Shown: positions 1 through 6,860, counted from the stretch's first letter. The stretch is 7,895 bases of DNA from an uncultured Peptococcaceae bacterium (GCA_902496505.1 CABVBB010000080.1:1-7895); one strand, 5' to 3'. Translations and numbers: made by a program. Notes: generated by a model not told the origin, from the letters alone.

Positions 1-464
1 ACCCTGCCGGCTGGATCGCCGCCCATCCGCAGCATACCCCTATGCCCGACGATCTGGGCGCTGTCCACCCGCTCAAGATCGGCGCCAGCGGCGATCCAGA
101 GATCATCGCCCAAGCGCAGGCGGATATCGCTGCGGCCTTTGGTCAGACTGTGCATGCTGTCCAATCCTCACCTTATTTTTTGGAGATCACCCATCCGCAG
201 GCGACCAAGAGCGCGGCGGCGGCCCGTTTGGCGCAGCTTTTGGCCATCGATCCCAGTGAGATCATAGCCTTTGGCGACAGCATGAACGATCTCGATCTCC
301 TGCAATTCGCCGGCTGCTCGGTAGCGGTAGCCAATGCTGTGCCCGCTGTACGCTCAGCCTGCGCTCATATCACTGAGAGCAATGAGCAGGACGGCGTGGC
401 CCGCGCTCTGAAACGTTTATTATTTAGCACCAAGGAGGATATTTCCCCATGGATTACCGATTGA
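1..464 (+). CDS. Cof-type HAD-IIB family phosphatase, C-terminal part (5' end outside window)
   Basis: The reading frame is open from the first complete codon at position 3, so this is the C-terminal half of a gene that begins upstream; the Met at 42 is internal. HAD-IIB (Cof-like) enzymes are cytoplasmic Mg2+-dependent hydrolases of small phosphorylated metabolites such as sugar phosphates and flavin or pyridoxal phosphates. Visible family features are the motif III lysine (codon 207-209, context QATKS) and motif IV GDSMND (273-290), which supplies the metal-binding acidic residues. The nucleophile motif DxDGT and the motif II Ser/Thr lie outside the window. From the FLEI segment to the C-terminus it closely resembles the next gene, so the two are tandem paralogues. 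Its last 16 bases overlap the start of that gene, implying one transcript. The substrate cannot be inferred. Confidence 0.9.
   Translation, partial: PAGWIAAHPQHTPMPDDLGAVHPLKIGASGDPEIIAQAQADIAAAFGQTVHAVQSSPYFLEITHPQATKSAAAARLAQLLAIDPSEIIAFGDSMNDLDLLQFAGCSVAVANAVPAVRSACAHITESNEQDGVARALKRLLFSTKEDISPWITD
432..438 (+). promoter_or_regulatory. Ribosome binding site of the second HAD phosphatase
   Basis: AAGGAGG lies 10 nt before the ATG at 449, inside the last codons of the upstream paralogue. It fixes the start and supports co-translation of the overlapping pair. Confidence 0.85.
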
Positions 465-1240
465 TCGCTCTCGATCTGGACGGCACTCTGCTCAACGATG
501 CCGGCGCCATTTCAGACTATAACAAGCACATCCTGCGCCGCTGTCGGGAGGCAGGCGCCATCGTCACCCTGTCCACCGGCCGTATCTATGCGTCTGCGGT
601 CCCTTTCGCCCGCGAACTGGCGCTCACCGACGTACCGCTCATCACCAGCCACGGCGCGCTGATCCGCTACGCTGACGGCCCCATCATCGCCCATTATCCC
701 TTGGATGAGTCCATCGTCTGGGAAATTTACGAACAGGTCAGCCCCCAGCACAAGGACATCCGCATCTATGCCGACGACAAGCTTTATCTCAATGACTTCT
801 CCGCCGCTGCCCTAGCCTATGCTGAGCATATCGGCATCCCTCCTCACCGACTGCCTGCTGATCTGCGCATGCTGCACCCGACCAAGCTGGCTATCATCGA
901 TACGCCGGAGGTCATTGCCTATTACGAAACCGAACTGCAAAAAACGTACGGTCCCCGTGTCTACGTGACCAAGGTTTCTGAGACCTTCCTCGAAGTTTCC
1001 GATCCCCAAGGCACCAAAGGGCTGGCCCTAGCTGCTTTGGCCGAGCGCCTGCACATTCCCCGTGAAGCGGTCATCGCCTTCGGCGATAGCTACAACGATC
1101 TGCCCATGCTCGCCTACGCCGGCTGCGCTGTAGCCATGGGCAATGCCAATGCTGCCGTCAAGGCCGTCTGCCACCGCATCACCGACACCAATAATGCTGA
1201 CGGCGTCGGCAAGCTGCTCGCTGAACTCTTGGCGCAGTAA
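449..1240 (+). CDS. Cof-type HAD-IIB family hydrolase (phosphatase)
   Basis: This complete 263-residue protein has the usual length of Cof-like HAD phosphatases. All four HAD motifs are visible: motif I DLDGT at residues 9-13 (nucleophile D9, acid/base D11), motif II STGR at 42-45, motif III lysine K190 in GTKG, and motif IV GDSYND at 212-217 with metal-binding acidic residues. The stretch between motifs II and III, about residues 80-185, is the type IIB cap domain that sets substrate choice. The expected activity is cytoplasmic, Mg2+-dependent dephosphorylation of a small metabolite; the precise substrate is unknown. The start at 449 is set by AAGGAGG 10 nt upstream. The gene overlaps its upstream paralogue by 16 nt and is followed by a hairpin terminator, so it closes the operon. 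Confidence 0.95.
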   Translation: MDYRLIALDLDGTLLNDAGAISDYNKHILRRCREAGAIVTLSTGRIYASAVPFARELALTDVPLITSHGALIRYADGPIIAHYPLDESIVWEIYEQVSPQHKDIRIYADDKLYLNDFSAAALAYAEHIGIPPHRLPADLRMLHPTKLAIIDTPEVIAYYETELQKTYGPRVYVTKVSETFLEVSDPQGTKGLALAALAERLHIPREAVIAFGDSYNDLPMLAYAGCAVAMGNANAAVKAVCHRITDTNNADGVGKLLAELLAQ

Positions 1241-1258
1241 GCCGCGCTGCATGATCTT

Positions 1259-1287
1259 CCACACGCCATGCGTGTGGTTTTTCTTTT
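1259..1287 (+). terminator. Rho-independent terminator after the HAD pair
   Basis: A perfect 8-bp stem, CCACACGC (1259-1266) with GCGTGTGG (1270-1277), and a 3-nt CAT loop is followed by TTTTTCTTTT (1278-1287). It sits 18 nt after the stop of the second HAD gene and separates that unit from the sigma-factor unit. Confidence 0.9.
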
Positions 1288-1337
1288 ATTTTTACATATT
1301 TTGTAGCATTTTGACCTGCTGAGGGGTATTACAAGTG

Positions 1338-1344
1338 AAGGAGG
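1338..1344 (+). promoter_or_regulatory. Ribosome binding site of the sigma factor gene
   Basis: AAGGAGG, within GAAGGAGGGG, lies 10 nt before the ATG at 1355 and supports that start. No convincing sigmaA -35/-10 pair was seen between the terminator at 1287 and this site. Confidence 0.8.
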
Positions 1345-1354
1345 GGATCACATC

Positions 1355-1837
1355 ATGACCGCAGAAGCACCACCGCAAGAGATACCACTGGAAGCTGTGA
1401 TCGCAGAATATGGAGATATGGTCTACCGCCTGGCATTTGCCCAGGTGCACAGCAAAAGCGATGCTGACGACATTTTTCAGGAGGTATTTCTGCGCTATCT
1501 CAAAAATCACCCCCAGCTCAAAAACGCTGACCACTGCAAAGCCTGGCTCATCCGGGTGACCATCAACTGTTCCAAAAAGCACTGGGCTTCCGCTTGGCAG
1601 CGCAAAACCATTGCCTTGGAAGATCGCTACATTTTTGAGCAGCCCGAGGAAAATGGGCTGTTTGAAGCGCTGACGCAGTTAGCGCCCAAGTATCGCTCCG
1701 TCATCCATCTGTATTATTATGAAGGCTACGCCACCGCTGAGATCGCCCAGATCCTGGGCCGTCGCGAATCCACTGTCCGCACCCAGCTGACCCGCGCCCG
1801 CGATCGCTTGGCTCAGCTGCTGAAAGGAGAATCATGA
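1355..1837 (+). CDS. RNA polymerase sigma factor, sigma-70 family (ECF-like)
   Basis: The 160-residue length is typical of two-domain ECF sigma factors. Residues about 13-76 form region 2 (YGDMVYRLAFAQ, then DADDIFQEVFLR at 36-47, the region 2.1-2.2 core-binding signature), which binds the beta' clamp and recognises the -10 element. Residues about 103-157 form region 4, a helix-turn-helix that recognises the -35: LAPKYRSVIHLYYYEGY followed by TAEIAQILGRRESTVRTQLTRAR. There is no region 1.1 or region 3. Such factors redirect RNA polymerase to a small regulon on an envelope or environmental signal; the regulon here is unknown. The stop overlaps the start of the downstream membrane protein (ATGA), the arrangement expected for a sigma factor and its membrane-bound regulator. 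Whether it autoregulates cannot be judged, since no clear promoter was seen upstream. Confidence 0.93.
   Translation: MTAEAPPQEIPLEAVIAEYGDMVYRLAFAQVHSKSDADDIFQEVFLRYLKNHPQLKNADHCKAWLIRVTINCSKKHWASAWQRKTIALEDRYIFEQPEENGLFEALTQLAPKYRSVIHLYYYEGYATAEIAQILGRRESTVRTQLTRARDRLAQLLKGES
1824..1829 (+). promoter_or_regulatory. Ribosome binding site deciding between two adjacent ATGs
   Basis: AAGGAG lies 4 nt before the ATG at 1834 and 7 nt before the ATG at 1837. Spacing favours the second ATG, which shares a base with the sigma-factor stop (TGATG). The protein differs by only one Met. Confidence 0.6.
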
Positions 1838-2889
1838 TGCTCGAAAAATACTATTGCTCCCTCAACGATCAGATCACCACACCGCCGGAAGTGATCGCTA
1901 GGACGCTGGCCGCCGCTGCTGCGCCAAAACCAAGACCCCGCCGACGCCGCTGGGCCGTGCTCGCCGCAGCCTTAGGGCTCTGCTTTATTCTATCGACGCC
2001 GGTGCTGGCTGCCAATGTCCCCGCCATCTATGAATTGATGGCCTATATCTCGCCGGAACTGGCTCAGCACTTCACGCCGATCCAGCGCACCTGCGAAGAC
2101 AACGGCATCCGCTTGGAAGTCGTCTCCGCCTATATCCACGGCGATACTGCCGAAGTCTACTTCACCTTGCAGGATCTGATGGGCGGCCGCCTCGATCAGG
2201 ACACGCACATCGACAGCTTCAATATTTCCAGCGGCCGCGATGTCAGTACCTTGGGCAACTGCTCACTGGTCGGCTTCGACGCCCAGACCCAGACCGCCAC
2301 TTTTTTGGCCACGCTGACCAATTATGACGATCAGCTCTTTAGCGGCAGCAAAGTCACCTTTACCTTGAACACCTTCATGAGCGGCAAAACGCTGATAGCC
2401 GATCAGCCCCTCCCTATCGATCTGACCACACTGAGTGAGCCCACTATGCAAGAAGTCCGCTGGATGGGCGGCGGTTCCCGCTCTAAAGATATTTTTGAAT
2501 TTCCGGACGATCCCACTGTTTTGGTGCCGGTCATGGTGCCGGGAGAAAATATCTATCAGCCGCTGCCGATGCTCTGGATGAGCGGCGCCGCTTATGGAGA
2601 TGGGCTGCTGCATATCCAGTCAGCCACCACCGATCCCACCCAGTATAACGGCCAGAGCCGCTTTTATCTCCTAGATGAAAATGGTGATCGCCTAGACTCA
2701 GATTATCTCATCTGCTTCTCGGACAAATGGGGCGATCCAGAAGGGACGCTTTTCAGCGAAGACGTCTTTGCCCTTCCGCAGTCTGAGCTGGGCAAATACA
2801 CCCTGTACGGCACGTTCTCTGCCGATAATGCGCGCATCGACGGCGACTGGCAGGTGACCTTCACGCTGGAAGAAGCCCCCGCTGAATAA
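1834..2889 (+). CDS. DUF4179-like single-pass membrane protein, putative sigma-factor regulator
   Basis: The protein has 351 residues: a short cytoplasmic N-terminus (about 1-39) ending in the basic run RPRRRR, one hydrophobic helix (about 40-60), and a large extracytoplasmic part of about 290 residues. The basic flank predicts an N-in, C-out orientation. The segment just after the helix (IYELMAYISPELAQHFTPIQ, then NGIRLEVVSAYIHGDTAEVYF) resembles DUF4179 proteins, which in Bacillota commonly sit directly behind ECF sigma factors and are treated as anti-sigma-like regulators; this is recognition by eye, not a profile match. The start overlaps the sigma-factor stop, so translation is coupled. 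The inferred role is to hold or sense for that sigma factor at the membrane. No zinc anti-sigma motif (HxxxCxxC) is present, and the cytoplasmic part is very short for a classical anti-sigma domain. The remaining C-terminal half is unrecognised. The bidirectional hairpin follows 8 nt after the stop. Confidence 0.85.
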   Translation: MMLEKYYCSLNDQITTPPEVIARTLAAAAAPKPRPRRRRWAVLAAALGLCFILSTPVLAANVPAIYELMAYISPELAQHFTPIQRTCEDNGIRLEVVSAYIHGDTAEVYFTLQDLMGGRLDQDTHIDSFNISSGRDVSTLGNCSLVGFDAQTQTATFLATLTNYDDQLFSGSKVTFTLNTFMSGKTLIADQPLPIDLTTLSEPTMQEVRWMGGGSRSKDIFEFPDDPTVLVPVMVPGENIYQPLPMLWMSGAAYGDGLLHIQSATTDPTQYNGQSRFYLLDENGDRLDSDYLICFSDKWGDPEGTLFSEDVFALPQSELGKYTLYGTFSADNARIDGDWQVTFTLEEAPAE

Positions 2890-2893
2890 ACCC

Positions 2894-2942
2894 AAAAAGA
2901 GCAGCACCGTGACCCCTGAGGATCATAGTGCTGCTCTCTTTT
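2894..2942. terminator. Bidirectional hairpin terminator between convergent genes
   Basis: A 10-bp perfect stem, AGAGCAGCAC (2898-2907) with GTGCTGCTCT (2928-2937), encloses a 20-nt loop that can itself fold weakly. On the + strand it is followed by CTTTT; on the - strand the complementary A-run (2894-2898) gives a U-tract. It lies between the stop of the membrane protein (2889) and the stop of the convergent symporter gene (2956), so it probably ends both transcripts. The U-tracts are short, so efficiency is uncertain. Confidence 0.8.
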
Positions 2943-2955
2943 ATAGTGCTTTCAT

Positions 2956-4338
2956 TTATTTTTGGTGCTTAGGGATATTATCAAAATACTCTTTGGTCAG
3001 CTTGATGACCACGCCGCTCAAGCCGCAGATACCGATCAAGTTCGGGATCGCCATCAGGCCGTTCATCGTATCGGAAATACCCCAGATGAGCGACAAACTG
3101 CCCACCGCGCCGACAACGACAAAGACGACGTAGATGACACGGTAAGCGACCACTGCTGTCCGGCTGTTGTGGAACAAATACTCGATGGATTTTTCACCAT
3201 AGTACGCCCAGCCGAATATGGTGGACGTCGCGAAAAAGATAGTGGCCAGCGTCACTCCGATGCCACCCACATAAGGCAGCGCCTGATTGTACGACGCGAT
3301 GGAGAGCGCCGAACCCTCCAGTCCGCTGGTCTCCCAGAGGCCTGAGGTCAAAATGACCAGCGCCGACAGCGTGCAGATGACGATGGTGGTGAAGAAAACT
3401 TCAAACATGCCCCACATGCCTTGTTCCACTGGGCTTTTGGTGCTGGAAGCTGCATGCGCGATCGGTGCGCTGCCCAAGCCCGCTTCATTGGAGAACACGC
3501 CGCGGGCAAAACCAAAGCGCATAGCCAATATGATGCCATAGCCCGCCGCGCCGCCAAAGGCCGCCTGGAAGTTGAACGCTTCCTCAAAAATCAAAGCAAA
3601 CGCTTCCGGCACTGCCCGCCAGTTAAGCGCCAGGGTGATCACTGCGCAGATGACGTAGAAGACGGCCATAAAAGGCACCAGTCGTTCATTGACGCTGGCG
3701 ATGCGCTTGATGCCGCCTAAGATGACCGCGCCCACGATCGCAGCCAGGATCAATCCAGTGACCCATCTGGGCACATGGAGTACCGCTTCCAGCGCCACTG
3801 AGATAGAATTGGCCTGCGTCATATTGCCTGTGCCTAAGCAGGTCATCGCCGCAAAGAAGGCAAACGCCGCGGCCAGCCATTTCAGCCCCAAGCCGTTGCG
3901 GATATAATACATCGGGCCGCCGACCCATTGGCCCTTGCTGTTTTTCTCACGGAAGTGCACAGCCAGCAATATCTCCGAATATTTGGTGACCATACCGACC
4001 AAGGCGCTCACCCACATCCAAAAGACTGCGCCCGGCCCGCCCATGGTGATCGCGGTAGCGATACCAGTGATGCTGCCGGTACCGATGGTACCCGCCATCG
4101 CTGTAGCGACAGCCTGAAACGGCGATACGCCTGATGCATCCTTCTTGTGGTGCTTGCTGTTAAACATGGTGCCGATGGTGCTTTTCATAATAAACCGGAA
4201 ACGGCTGAACTGTGGGAATCCCATGCGTATAGACAAATAAAGCCCTGTGCCGATCAGAAGAGCCAGCATGATCGGTCCCCAGACGATACTATTCACCCGA
4301 TCATTCACGACCTCTACCCAATACAATATTTCTTCCAA
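2956..4338 (-). CDS. Sodium:alanine/glycine symporter (AGCS family)
   Basis: This 460-residue polytopic inner-membrane protein imports alanine and/or glycine with Na+ (possibly H+). The length and about ten hydrophobic segments match the AGCS family. Characteristic stretches include the first helix after WGPIMLALLIGTGLYLSIRMGF (about 20-41), GTIGTGSITGIATAITMGGPG (about 83-103) leading to FWMWVSALVGM, the loop WVGGPMYYIRNGLG (138-151), and NEAGLGSAPIAHAA (284-297). The C-terminus is a short hydrophilic tail. The start is a TTG at 4338-4336: no ATG lies near in frame, and AAGGAG is 8 nt upstream. The gene stands alone, with a TATAAT-like element about 85 nt upstream and a shared terminator downstream. 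Which of alanine, glycine or D-alanine is preferred cannot be told from the sequence. Confidence in the family is very high. Confidence 0.96.
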   Translation of the reverse strand: MEEILYWVEVVNDRVNSIVWGPIMLALLIGTGLYLSIRMGFPQFSRFRFIMKSTIGTMFNSKHHKKDASGVSPFQAVATAMAGTIGTGSITGIATAITMGGPGAVFWMWVSALVGMVTKYSEILLAVHFREKNSKGQWVGGPMYYIRNGLGLKWLAAAFAFFAAMTCLGTGNMTQANSISVALEAVLHVPRWVTGLILAAIVGAVILGGIKRIASVNERLVPFMAVFYVICAVITLALNWRAVPEAFALIFEEAFNFQAAFGGAAGYGIILAMRFGFARGVFSNEAGLGSAPIAHAASSTKSPVEQGMWGMFEVFFTTIVICTLSALVILTSGLWETSGLEGSALSIASYNQALPYVGGIGVTLATIFFATSTIFGWAYYGEKSIEYLFHNSRTAVVAYRVIYVVFVVVGAVGSLSLIWGISDTMNGLMAIPNLIGICGLSGVVIKLTKEYFDNIPKHQK

Positions 4339-4346
4339 TGTTATCG

Positions 4347-4352
4347 CTCCTT
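4347..4352 (-). promoter_or_regulatory. Ribosome binding site fixing the TTG start of the symporter
   Basis: On the minus strand AAGGAG is followed by 8 nt and then TTG GAA GAA. No ATG or GTG lies at a suitable distance, so TTG is the likely initiator. Confidence 0.8.
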
Positions 4353-4422
4353 TTCGCCTTGCATTTTTTGTTTCATTCTTGCTGCATACTGCTTAGGCAG
4401 CCGAAACGATCGATCACAACGT

Positions 4423-4433
4423 ATTATATTATA
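4423..4433 (-). promoter_or_regulatory. Possible promoter -10 of the symporter gene
   Basis: The minus strand reads TATAATATAAT here, two overlapping perfect -10 hexamers, about 85 nt before the TTG start. No good -35 hexamer is seen at 16-18 nt upstream of either copy, so an activator may be needed or the match may be a product of local AT-richness. Confidence 0.45.
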
Positions 4434-4461
4434 TCGAATACTTCACTAAAATTGCACTTAG

Positions 4462-4479
4462 AATTAGCATATCCTAATT
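4462..4479. repeat. Inverted repeat AATTAG-N6-CTAATT upstream of the symporter
   Basis: Perfect 6-bp arms (4462-4467 and 4474-4479) flank CATATC. It lies about 28 bp upstream of the candidate -10, where a dimeric regulator could act. No family is assigned, and chance is plausible in such AT-rich DNA. Confidence 0.4.
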
Positions 4480-4513
4480 ACGTTATTTTATGACTAAAAC
4501 ATGCTGATTTTAA

Positions 4514-4534
4514 TTGATTAGGCTATACAATCAA
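4514..4534. repeat. Inverted repeat TTGATT-N9-AATCAA
   Basis: Perfect 6-bp arms (4514-4519 and 4529-4534) are separated by 9 nt in the region between the uvrC-operon terminator and the symporter promoter. It is a second candidate operator-type dyad; function is unknown. Confidence 0.35.
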
Positions 4535-4546
4535 AAGAAATGAAAT

Positions 4547-4564
4547 ATTGTACTATTGTACTAT
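4547..4564. repeat. 8-bp tandem direct repeat (ATTGTACT twice, then AT)
   Basis: Two perfect head-to-tail copies of ATTGTACT (4547-4554 and 4555-4562) are followed by AT. They lie just downstream, on the minus strand, of the uvrC-operon terminator. Possibly a regulator binding site, possibly slippage; no function assigned. Confidence 0.5.
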
Positions 4565-4571
4565 CGCCAAC

Positions 4572-4613
4572 CAAAAAAAGGCACAGAACTGGCTTCATGC
4601 CATTTCTGTGCCA
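4572..4613 (-). terminator. Strong Rho-independent terminator of the uvrC operon
   Basis: GGCACAGAA (4580-4588) pairs with TTCTGTGCC (4604-4612), continuing after a single mismatch into TGGC/GCCA (4590-4593 and 4599-4602) with loop TTCAT. On the minus strand the stem is followed by seven Ts (complement of 4573-4579). It lies 24 nt beyond the stop of the small membrane-protein gene. A run of As on the other side means that it could also act weakly in the + direction. Confidence 0.92.
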
Positions 4614-4636
4614 AAAAACCTATTATTATCTGACGA

Positions 4637-4978
4637 TCAGTCGACGATCAGCCAGTTGAGCACCGTGCTGATGACCGAGAGCACCAGCGCGCCCAATGTC
4701 GCCGCCCAAAATCCGCTGACCTCAAAGCCTGCTACCACCATGCTGGTGAGTTTGAGCATCAACCCATTGATGACAAAGGTGAACAGCCCTAAGGTGACCA
4801 CATTGACCGGCAGCGTCAGCACCATAAAGATCGGCCGGATCACCGCATTGATGATGCCCAAAACGATAGCCGCCAAAAGCACCGACACAAAGCTGTCGGC
4901 ATAAATGCCCTCGATCACAGCCGCAGTGGCCATCAAAGCGATGCCATTGACTAAAATTTTCACGATGAGATGTTTCAT
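4637..4978 (-). CDS. Small four-helix membrane protein, phage_holin_4_2 / YvlD-type family
   Basis: From the preferred start the protein has 113 residues and is almost wholly hydrophobic, with four predicted helices at about 5-23, 30-50, 54-76 and 89-110. Short polar turns include the conserved-looking NAVIRPI (44-50) and LPVNVVTLGLF (56-66), typical of the family annotated as phage holin family 4 superfamily IV and including Bacillus YvlD. Despite the name, chromosomal members are not known to lyse cells and no phage genes are nearby; their role is unclear. An ATG at 4984 is also possible, but AGGAGG would then be only 1 nt away, whereas it is 7 nt from the ATG at 4978. The gene lies 12 nt after uvrC, whose stop overlaps the ribosome binding site, so it is the second gene of the uvrC operon. 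A strong terminator follows. Confidence 0.88.
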   Translation of the reverse strand: MKHLIVKILVNGIALMATAAVIEGIYADSFVSVLLAAIVLGIINAVIRPIFMVLTLPVNVVTLGLFTFVINGLMLKLTSMVVAGFEVSGFWAATLGALVLSVISTVLNWLIVD

Positions 4979-4985
4979 CGTCATG

Positions 4986-4991
4986 CCTCCT
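4986..4991 (-). promoter_or_regulatory. Ribosome binding site overlapping the uvrC stop
   Basis: The minus strand reads TGAGGAGGCATGACGATG: the uvrC stop TGA shares a base with AGGAGG. Spacing (7 nt) points to the second ATG (4978) as start. The overlap suggests that ribosomes ending uvrC feed the downstream gene. Confidence 0.75.
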
Positions 4992-6856
4992 CATTTTTTC
5001 ATCTGCTTGAGACGGGCCTGCAGATCCTGATGGGTCCGCAGATAGTGATAGATCTCCTCAGCGACGGTGGTGCTGATGCCATCCACCTCCGCCAATTCCT
5101 CCACACTGGCCTCTTGTATTTTACTAAAGGAACCGAAATGCTGCAACAGTTTCTTTTTGCGTTTCTCACCGACACCTGGGATATCGTCCAGCACTGAAGC
5201 CAGATTGCGCTTGCCCCTGAGACTGCGGTGATAGGTGATGGCAAAGCGATGCGCCTCGTCGCGAATGCGCTGCACCAGAAACAAACTCTGCGAATCCCTC
5301 GGCAGCACGATCGGCTCATCCTCATTCTCCTGGAACAACAGCTCCTCTTTCTTGGCCAGGCCAAAGGTGGCGATATCGCTGTAGCCTTGTTCCGCCATCG
5401 CCCGGCGGGCAAATTGCAGCTGCCCCTTGCCGCCGTCGATGATGATCAGATCCGGCAGGCGGTCAAATTTGCCCTCGCCGTTTTCCGCCTCCCGATCCGC
5501 CGTCGCGTGAGCAAAGCGCCGGGTCAGCACCTCATACATACTGGCGAAGTCATTTGGCCCCTCCACCGTCTTGATGCGAAAGCGCCGGTACTGATCCTTT
5601 TTCGGCTGACCATCCTCAAAGACCACCATCGAGCCCACGCTTTCCGTACCCTGTGTGTTGGAAATATCGTAGCACTCGATGCGGCTGGGCAGTACCGACA
5701 GCCCCAGATAGCGCTGGAGCTCCTCCATCGCACCGATGGTGCGGGCCTTGTGCTGCGTCAGCTCCATTTCCTTTTTGTTCAGCGCCTCCAGTGCATTGCG
5801 GCCCACCATCTCGATCAGATCCTTCTGCTGACCGCGCTTAGGCACCTTGATATGCACCCGTCCCTCGCGCTTGTCGCTCAGCCATTCCTCCAGCACCTCC
5901 TGCTCCTCCAGCTCCGTCTCCACCGAAATGATGGGCGGGATGAACTGGCTGTTCAGGTAAAACTGCTTGATGAATGAGGCCAATATTTCCCCGCGGGTGC
6001 TGTCATCAGTATTGTCCAGAAAATAATTCTCCCGGCCGATGATCTTGCCGCCCCGCACGAAAAATATCTGCACGCAGGCCTCGCCGATGCCCCGCGCCAT
6101 AGCGATGACATCCTCATCATCGTCCCGCGACAGTGCCGCCTTTTGGTTGGTGATGATCTGCTCGATGCCCTGCAATTGATCTCTGAGCCGCGCCGCCCGC
6201 TCAAATTCCAGCTGCTCAGCGCAAGCCTCCATTTCTTTTTTCAGCTTATCCACCAAATGCTCCTGCTTGCCCTCGTAAAATTGTGCGATCTCATCGATCA
6301 ATTTGTTGTAATCCTCTTTGCTGATCTTGCCTGCACACGGCGCATAGCATTTGTTGATGTGGTAATTGAGACAAGGCCGCTCATTGTTGAACGTCCGCTG
6401 CTGACAGCTGCGGAAGGGAAATATCCGGCGCATCAGTTCCAGCGTCTCCTTGAGCATCGTCACGCTGGGATACGGCCCATAATAGCGCGCCCCGTCCTTG
6501 AGCACTCGGCGCGTGATGATCACCCGCGGATAATCCTCATTGGTGATCTTGAGATACGGATACGTCTTGTCATCCTTGAGGCTGATATTATATTTCGGCC
6601 GGTACTTCTTGATCAGATTGCACTCCAAGATCAGCGCTTCCAGCTCGCTGTCCACGATGATGTATTCAAAATCCGCGATATGCTTGACCAAAGCCTTGGT
6701 CTTCGCCGCATCCTCCCGCTGCGCCCGGAAATACGACCGCACCCGATTTTTCAGATTGACCGCCTTGCCCACATAAATGATCTTGCCCTCATCGTTTTTC
6801 ATCAAATAAACGCCTGGCTTAGACGGCAAATTGGCCAATTTTGTCTGTAGATCCAT
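4991..6856 (-). CDS. uvrC: UvrABC system protein C (excinuclease subunit)
   Basis: UvrC makes the dual incisions 3' and 5' of DNA lesions in nucleotide excision repair, acting on UvrB-DNA complexes in the cytoplasm. With the start at 6856 it has 621 residues, the usual size. In order: GIY-YIG nuclease domain (GVY 15-17, YVG 28-30, catalytic R38), a four-cysteine cluster C151-X10-C162-X7-C170-X3-C174 of the kind that binds an Fe-S cluster, a UvrB-interacting UVR helix pair (about 202-233), an RNase H-like 5' endonuclease domain (YDISN with D397, IDGGKGQ with D474, DEAHR with H536), and two C-terminal helix-hairpin-helix motifs (IPGVGEKRKKKLLQHFG about 559-575, VDGISTTVAEEIYHYL about 591-606). 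All catalytic residues look intact. The frame extends 20 codons further to an ATG at 6916, but that extension is partly encoded by a parS palindrome and leaves almost no leader after the predicted promoter, so 6856 is preferred. Confidence 0.97.
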   Translation of the reverse strand: MDLQTKLANLPSKPGVYLMKNDEGKIIYVGKAVNLKNRVRSYFRAQREDAAKTKALVKHIADFEYIIVDSELEALILECNLIKKYRPKYNISLKDDKTYPYLKITNEDYPRVIITRRVLKDGARYYGPYPSVTMLKETLELMRRIFPFRSCQQRTFNNERPCLNYHINKCYAPCAGKISKEDYNKLIDEIAQFYEGKQEHLVDKLKKEMEACAEQLEFERAARLRDQLQGIEQIITNQKAALSRDDDEDVIAMARGIGEACVQIFFVRGGKIIGRENYFLDNTDDSTRGEILASFIKQFYLNSQFIPPIISVETELEEQEVLEEWLSDKREGRVHIKVPKRGQQKDLIEMVGRNALEALNKKEMELTQHKARTIGAMEELQRYLGLSVLPSRIECYDISNTQGTESVGSMVVFEDGQPKKDQYRRFRIKTVEGPNDFASMYEVLTRRFAHATADREAENGEGKFDRLPDLIIIDGGKGQLQFARRAMAEQGYSDIATFGLAKKEELLFQENEDEPIVLPRDSQSLFLVQRIRDEAHRFAITYHRSLRGKRNLASVLDDIPGVGEKRKKKLLQHFGSFSKIQEASVEELAEVDGISTTVAEEIYHYLRTHQDLQARLKQMKK

Positions 6857-6860
6857 TTTT

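Noticed and set aside
1288..1337. SigmaA or ECF promoter for the sigma-factor gene
   Set aside because: TTGACC at 1311-1316 looks like a -35, but nothing like a -10 lies 16-18 nt downstream, and no clear ECF-type pair was seen. The gene must have a promoter, but I cannot place it.
2909..3541. Several + strand frames inside the symporter region
   Set aside because: They lie opposite the well-conserved AGCS gene, lack ribosome binding sites and show no recognisable domains.
4339..4422. Glycine riboswitch or T-box leader before the AGCS gene
   Set aside because: Glycine riboswitches often precede this family, but the predicted leader is only about 85 nt and shows neither the aptamer core nor a T-box sequence. 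It holds only small alternative GCTGC/GCAGC and CTGC/GCAG hairpins (4381-4401) with no U-tract.
4637..4978. Prophage remnant, from the holin family name
   Set aside because: No endolysin, integrase, capsid or attachment-site feature is nearby, and the family is widespread as ordinary chromosomal genes.
5228..5977. A 249-codon + strand frame opposite uvrC
   Set aside because: It lies wholly antisense to conserved uvrC domains, has no family features and no ribosome binding site; it is a by-product of GC-rich codon use. The same applies to the frame at 6143-6850.
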